From: Clostridiales bacterium
GTDB lineage: Bacteria > Bacillota > Clostridia > Oscillospirales > Oscillospiraceae
NCBI GenBank assembly: GCA_019423635.1
Contig: JAHZBA010000059.1
Location: forward strand, 1 to 8,527
DNA: 8,527 bases
Reading direction: 5' to 3'
The notes beneath the pieces were generated by a model. The model worked only from the letters and a program-made list of their open reading frames with translations. It searched no databases and was not told where the DNA came from. Made by a program: the position numbers and the translations under genes. Positions 5,414 through 8,527 of the stretch are shown piece by piece (the stretch's first letter is position 1; each line of letters opens with the position of its first letter).

Positions 5414-5494
5414 TGCAGGGGCGGTTATGAACCGCCCGGCCCCCTGCGAGATCCGGATTTCCCCTGGGACGGGCGGCTGATAGCCGCCCCTACG
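5414..5494. repeat. Paired palindromic repeat (REP/BIME-like), copy B
   Basis: This is a second element with the architecture of the one at 2067-2129. Two inverted halves each form a 7-bp hairpin: GGCGGTT-ATG-AACCGCC at 5420-5436 and GGCGGCT-GAT-AGCCGCC at 5472-5488, with outer GGGGCGG and CCGCCCCTAC. The spacer is longer but also contains TCCGGAT. Across the four half-units, the sixth stem pair is C-G, A-T, T-A and C-G, always complementary, which argues that the hairpin itself is conserved. Confidence 0.82.
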
Positions 5495-5518
5495 ATTCCT
5501 CCTGCAATACCATAAAAT

Positions 5519-5543
5519 GCGTAAGCCTCCCGTTCTCTTACGC
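5519..5543. repeat. Small inverted repeat between the palindromic elements
   Basis: GCGTAAG (5519-5525) pairs with CTTACGC (5537-5543) across an 11-base C/T-rich loop. It lies between two repeat elements and has no T run, so it is not an evident terminator. Function is unknown. Confidence 0.45.
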
Positions 5544-5563
5544 CCGTCTCACCAATTTGATTC

Positions 5564-5675
5564 GTAGGGCGCGACGACTCGGCGCGCCGCGGTTTGCGAT
5601 GGAACCGCGGTAGAAACACCGCGTCTTACGGCAGATTTCCGTAAATTTACGGCGCGCCGGGTCGTCGCGCCCTAC
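5564..5675. mobile_element. MITE-like 112-bp element with 26-bp terminal inverted repeats
   Basis: The ends, 5564-5589 and 5650-5675, are inverted copies matching at 25 of 26 positions; the outermost bases are GTAGGGCGCGACGAC. The interior is built of nested or alternative hairpins: CCGCGGTT/AACCGCGG (5587-5610), CGCGGT/ACCGCG (5606-5623), TTACGG/CCGTAA (5626-5644) and the perfect 14-base palindrome CCGTAAATTTACGG (5639-5652). There is no room for a transposase, so if mobile it would be moved in trans. I see no clear target-site duplication. It lies between msrA and the cat pseudogene, and its right edge is 55 bases from the cat promoter. Confidence 0.75.
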
Positions 5676-5729
5676 AAAAAGGGAGCATCTGACTTTATGA
5701 GACGGGAGTGTCCCTTCCCGGACTGCACC

Positions 5730-5758
5730 TTGAAAGTGAGGGTCCGCTGTGGTATCAT
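5730..5758 (+). promoter_or_regulatory. Promoter of the cat pseudogene
   Basis: TTGAAA (5730-5735) and TATCAT (5753-5758) are separated by exactly 17 bases. The predicted start near 5765 gives a leader of about 28 bases before ATG 5793, which has GGAGG at 5782-5786. Initiation signals therefore remain intact although the reading frame is broken. I see no attenuator leader peptide of the kind known for inducible cat genes. Confidence 0.75.
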
Positions 5759-5792
5759 CCGGAAAATCAAAATAGTTATTTGGAGGACGGTT

Positions 5793-6357
5793 ATGAAGTA
5801 TACAACCGTCGATTTGCAGGAGTGGAGCAGAGGGGAGCTGTTTCAGTTCTATATCCATGATCGCCTTTTATCCGCTGATGCTGTGGGTGGTCTCAAAGGT
5901 CATCAATGCTCACGAGGAATTCAAATACGGCTGGGACCAGGAGGGAAACCTGATAAGATGGGACCAGGTGTCCCCCTCTTATACGGATTTCCACAGCGAG
6001 GACGAGCGCTTCACAAAGATGGTCACGGAGTATTCCGAGGACCTCCTGACCTTTTGCCGCCGGGTGAGCGCCGACCGGGAGCGCAACCAAACCGCCCGTG
6101 CCATTTTGGAGCACCAGCCGCCGGATTTCTTTGACGTCTCCTGTCTCCCCTGGGTAACATACAGGCACTTCGATGTCCACGTTTTTGATGAGGGGAAATT
6201 TCTGGCCCCCGTGGTGACGTGGGGGAAGTACGAGCAGGCCGGCGAGCAGCTGAGGATGCCCCTTACCATGAACCTTCACCATGCCGTTGCAGACGGGTTC
6301 CACCTGGCGCGGTTTTTTCAGGAGGTGCAGGAGCAGATCCATGCCCTGAAACCGTGA
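5793..6357 (+). pseudogene. Chloramphenicol O-acetyltransferase (type A) pseudogene with internal deletion and frameshift
   Basis: Type A CAT transfers acetyl from acetyl-CoA to chloramphenicol. The first 23 codons (MKYTTVDLQEWSRGELFQFY..) match the CAT N-terminus, including the WSR motif. At about 5859-5866 the reading shifts by one frame and resumes at FYPLMLWVVSKVINAHEEF, which in intact CATs lies about 27 residues further on. From there the second frame runs uninterrupted through INAHEEFKYGWD, SPSYTDFH, the PWVTYRHFDVHVF block and the catalytic NLHHAVADG (normally HHAVCDG) to the stop at 6355-6357. About 186 residues survive against roughly 210-220. The lost segment corresponds to RCxYSMTVxxDIT-type sequence, which contributes to the acceptor site in CAT III, so even frameshifting would not restore a normal enzyme. 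The family also includes chromosomal CAT relatives not shown to confer resistance. Confidence 0.88.
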
Positions 6358-6371
6358 GATATGGATTTGCC

Positions 6372-6400
6372 GGGCAGTGATCCATTGCGGATCACTGCCC
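6372..6400 (+). terminator. Terminator-like hairpin after the cat pseudogene
   Basis: A perfect 12-bp stem, GGGCAGTGATCC (6372-6383) with GGATCACTGCCC (6389-6400), closes a 5-base loop ATTGC. It starts 15 bases after the cat stop. The sequence after it (ATTCGGTTTCGGGTT) is only moderately T-rich, so termination may be partial. Confidence 0.6.
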
Positions 6401-6458
6401 ATTCGGTTTCGGGTTCCCGATCCGCGCGGTGGGATACTCCCGGGGGAGCGAGGGACAC

Positions 6459-6487
6459 TTGTAAAAGCGCGGCGGGCGGTGTAAAAT
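6459..6487 (+). promoter_or_regulatory. nadE promoter
   Basis: TTGTAA (6459-6464) and TAAAAT (6482-6487) are 17 bases apart. Transcription would start near 6494, giving a leader of about 30 bases with AGGAGG (6510-6515) placed 10 bases before ATG 6526. No NAD-responsive riboswitch or repressor site is evident in so short a leader. Confidence 0.75.
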
Positions 6488-6525
6488 AACAGGCAAAGGA
6501 TTCACAGACAGGAGGTTTTCAAAAA

Positions 6526-8421
6526 ATGCGGGACGGTTTTATCTCCGTGGCCTGCGGCGCGCCGAAGCTGCGCCTGGCAGACTGCGACTATAACGCGGAA
6601 CAGACCTTTACCATGATGCGCGCGGCGGAGAAGGCCGGGGTCAAGGTGCTGGTGCTGCCGGAGCTGGGATTGACGGGCTACAGCTGCGGGGACCTCTTTT
6701 TCCAGGAGACCCTGCTGCGGGGCGCGGAGCAGGCCCTTGGCACCGTGCTGGAGGCCACCCGGAACCTGGAGGTGGTGACGGCGGTGGGATTGCCGGTGCG
6801 GGTGAACAACAAATTGTATAACTGTGCGGCAATTATACAAAAGGGCGAGATTCTGGGGGTGGTTCCCAAGGTGCATCTGCCCAATTATGGCGAATTTTAT
6901 GAGAGACGGCAGTTTGCTCCGGCTCCGGCGGAGGCGGATTGGATCGACCTCTGCGGACAAAAGCCGCTGTTCCAGAAGGAGACGGTATTTGTCTGCGACA
7001 ATTTACCGGAATTGACACTGGGCTTTGAGATCTGCGAGGACCTGTGGGCACCGGAGTCCCCCTCCATCCGGATGGCCCGGCGAGGAGCTGTCATCATCGG
7101 CAACCTCTCCGCCAGCAACGATGTGGTGGGCAAAGACGCCTACCGCCGCCAGCTGGTGACCATGCAGTCGGCAAAGCTGCTGTGCGGCTATGTGTACGCC
7201 AGCGCTGGAGAGGGGGAGTCCACCTCCGACGTGGTGTTCGGCGCCCACCAGATGATCGCGGAGAACGGAACGCTGCTGGGAGAGCGGCGGTTTGACGGCG
7301 GCCTGCTCATTTCTGAGATCGACGTGCAGAAGCTGGCCTGCGAGCGCCGCCGGGTACAGGCCTTTGACGATGTGGAGCAGGGACTGGAGGGCCGCTTCTC
7401 CCTGACCCTCTCCCCCACCAAGCTCACCCGGTACGTGGCCCCCATGCCCTTCGTTCCGGAGGACAGGGAGGAGCGGGACGCGCGGTGCCGGGAGATCCTG
7501 CTGATTGCCTCCATGGGTCTCAAGCACCGGCTGGAGGTCACCGGGGCGAAAACCGCGGTGGTGGGGCTCTCCGGCGGGCTGGACTCCACCCTGGCGGTGC
7601 TGATTACGGGCCTTGCCATGAAGCTGCTGGACCGGCCGGTGACGGACATCATCGCCGTCACCATGCCCTGCTTCGGCACCACGGACCGCACAAGGAACAA
7701 CGCCGTCATCCTGGCGGAGAAGATGGGAGCGGTGCTGAAGACCGTGGATATCTCCGCCAGCGTCCGGGCCCACTTCCGGGACATCGGCCACGACCCGGAG
7801 CTCCGGGACGTCACCTACGAAAACGCCCAGGCCCGGGAGCGGACCCAGGTGCTCATGGACATCGCCAACCAGACCGGGGGTCTGGTCATCGGCACCGGGG
7901 ATCTCAGCGAGCTGGCTCTGGGCTGGTGCACCTACAACGGGGACCACATGAGCATGTACGCGGTGAACTGCTCCATCCCCAAGACGCTGGTGCGGCACCT
8001 GGTGGCCCATCTGGCCCGGGACCGGGAGAGTCTCCACGACGTGCTGGAGGACATTCTGAACACCCCGGTCTCCCCGGAGCTGCTGCCGGCGGTGCAGGGG
8101 GAGATCAGCCAGCGGACGGAGGATCTGGTGGGGCCCTACGAGCTCCACGACTTCTTCCTGTACTATATGCTCCGCTGGGGCTTCTCACCCCGGAAGATCT
8201 ACCGCCTGGCCCTCCACGCCCTGGGCAGGCAGTACAGCGAGGAGGTCATCCGGAGGTGGATCAAAGTCTTCTACCGGCGGTTCTTTACGCAGCAGTTCAA
8301 GCGCAACTGCGTGCCGGACGGGCCCAAGGTGGGGTCGGTCGCCCTGTCCCCCCGGGGGGACTGGCGGATGCCCAGCGACGCAAGTGCTGTCCTTTGGACG
8401 GCGGAGGCGGAGGAGTTGTAA
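6526..8421 (+). CDS. nadE: Glutamine-dependent NAD+ synthetase
   Basis: This enzyme catalyses the last step of NAD+ synthesis: ATP-dependent amidation of nicotinic acid adenine dinucleotide, with ammonia taken from glutamine. The 631-residue protein has the two-domain form. An N-terminal nitrilase-fold glutaminase domain (about 1-290) carries the E46 (LPELGLTGYSCGD), K115 (VVPKVHLPNYGEFYE) and C170 (FEICEDLW) triad. The C-terminal synthetase domain (about 325-610) has the PP-loop SGGLDS (349-354), the ENAQARERTQVLMDIAN segment (432-448), and GTGDLSELALGWCTYNGDHM (456-475). The length agrees with the bacterial glutamine-dependent class (M. tuberculosis 679), as opposed to ammonia-dependent NadE of about 270 residues. 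The frame is intact, with a strong SD and its own promoter. The reading frame that shadows its second half is spurious. Confidence 0.98.
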   Translation: MRDGFISVACGAPKLRLADCDYNAEQTFTMMRAAEKAGVKVLVLPELGLTGYSCGDLFFQETLLRGAEQALGTVLEATRNLEVVTAVGLPVRVNNKLYNCAAIIQKGEILGVVPKVHLPNYGEFYERRQFAPAPAEADWIDLCGQKPLFQKETVFVCDNLPELTLGFEICEDLWAPESPSIRMARRGAVIIGNLSASNDVVGKDAYRRQLVTMQSAKLLCGYVYASAGEGESTSDVVFGAHQMIAENGTLLGERRFDGGLLISEIDVQKLACERRRVQAFDDVEQGLEGRFSLTLSPTKLTRYVAPMPFVPEDREERDARCREILLIASMGLKHRLEVTGAKTAVVGLSGGLDSTLAVLITGLAMKLLDRPVTDIIAVTMPCFGTTDRTRNNAVILAEKMGAVLKTVDISASVRAHFRDIGHDPELRDVTYENAQARERTQVLMDIANQTGGLVIGTGDLSELALGWCTYNGDHMSMYAVNCSIPKTLVRHLVAHLARDRESLHDVLEDILNTPVSPELLPAVQGEISQRTEDLVGPYELHDFFLYYMLRWGFSPRKIYRLALHALGRQYSEEVIRRWIKVFYRRFFTQQFKRNCVPDGPKVGSVALSPRGDWRMPSDASAVLWTAEAEEL

Positions 8422-8425
8422 GGGG

Positions 8426-8455
8426 CGGCCTGGCGGCCGGGGGCGGAAGGTTTTT
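8426..8455 (+). terminator. Possible weak terminator after nadE
   Basis: CGGCC-TGGC-GGCCG (8426-8439) is a short GC-rich hairpin 5 bases after the nadE stop, and TTTTT occurs at 8451-8455. The 11 bases between stem and T run make it a poor intrinsic terminator, so this is a low-confidence call. Confidence 0.3.
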
Positions 8456-8463
8456 GCTATGAT
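8455..8463 (+). promoter_or_regulatory. Possible extended -10 promoter
   Basis: TGCTATGAT (8455-8463) fits an extended -10 element (TGn-TATGAT), but no good -35 is seen upstream. It could drive a gene or RNA beyond the right edge. Confidence 0.3.
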
Positions 8464-8483
8464 GATAGCTGGGCAATGCACCC

Positions 8484-8526
8484 CCCATTTTCTCTTTTTC
8501 TGTGGCGCAGAAAAAGAGAAAACGGG
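8484..8526. repeat. Long inverted repeat at the right edge of the window
   Basis: TTTTCTCTTTTTCTG (8488-8502) pairs perfectly with 8508-8522 across a TGGCG loop. One A/C mismatch then separates this from CCC (8484-8486) pairing with GGG (8524-8526). A pyrimidine-only left arm of this length is unusual for a terminator stem; it may be a dispersed intergenic repeat or the base of a terminator whose T run lies on the other strand. The window ends at 8527, so its full extent is unknown. Confidence 0.7.
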
Positions 8527-8527
8527 C

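Noticed and set aside
4681..5430. 249-codon plus-strand frame opposite msrA.
   Set aside because: It is the antisense shadow of msrA, whose catalytic motifs are unmistakable; its translation is Gly/Ala/Val-rich with no recognisable domain.
5857..6357. A functional short acetyltransferase started at ATG 5857.
   Set aside because: No ribosome binding site at suitable distance (AGGGGAG is about 20 bases away), and the protein would lack the whole N-terminal CAT segment that matches in the other frame immediately upstream.
7003..8148. 381-codon minus-strand frame and the 325-codon plus frame at 7485-8462 overlapping nadE.
   Set aside because: Both are GC-rich shadow frames of nadE, with His/Gly/Pro-rich composition and no initiation signals.

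Overview
The window looks like chromosomal DNA of a GC-rich gut Clostridia member, most plausibly Oscillospiraceae (Flavonifractor/Oscillibacter-like). That is an inference from the protein family mix (Firmicutes-type GyrA, the DIP1984/DUF6847 protein, DUF4304, a type A CAT relative), strong AGGAGG-type ribosome binding sites, GC-rich codon use, and short GC-rich palindromic repeats built on a GGGGCGG core. No 16S or other species-level marker is present.

Layout. Bases 1-2057 hold the 3' end of gyrA, followed closely by a small two-helix membrane protein with a SHOCT tail and a DIP1984/DUF6847-family protein, all on the plus strand and probably one transcription unit. Bases 2058-2460 carry no gene. 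They contain a paired palindromic repeat (2067-2129), an intrinsic terminator (2356-2387) and a near-consensus promoter (2401-2429). That promoter serves a RelB/DinJ-YafQ type II toxin-antitoxin pair (2461-3008), visibly more AT-rich than its surroundings. Only 11 bases separate the toxin stop from rnhA (RNase HI), so rnhA and the two genes after it (a small helical protein and a DUF4304 protein) may be read from the antitoxin promoter. The rnhA 3' end is present twice: 46 identical bases recur 218 bases downstream, and the gap between the copies is packed with hairpins.

A 17-bp-stem bidirectional terminator (4643-4684) separates this plus-strand block from msrA, which is on the minus strand with its own promoter and probably a TTG start. 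The gene-poor interval 5310-5729 holds a second paired palindromic repeat and a 112-bp MITE-like element with 26-bp terminal inverted repeats. Then come a chloramphenicol acetyltransferase pseudogene (promoter, RBS and both ends intact, about 27 internal codons missing with a frame change), a terminator-like hairpin, and a complete glutamine-dependent NAD+ synthetase gene with its own promoter. The window ends inside a long A/T-rich hairpin.

Most genes are housekeeping: DNA supercoiling, RNA:DNA hybrid removal, methionine sulfoxide repair and NAD synthesis. I do not see a novel multi-gene system. The points of interest are non-coding or historical: the rnhA tail duplication with its structured spacer, palindromic repeats whose stems show compensatory base changes, the MITE-like element, and the decayed cat gene.
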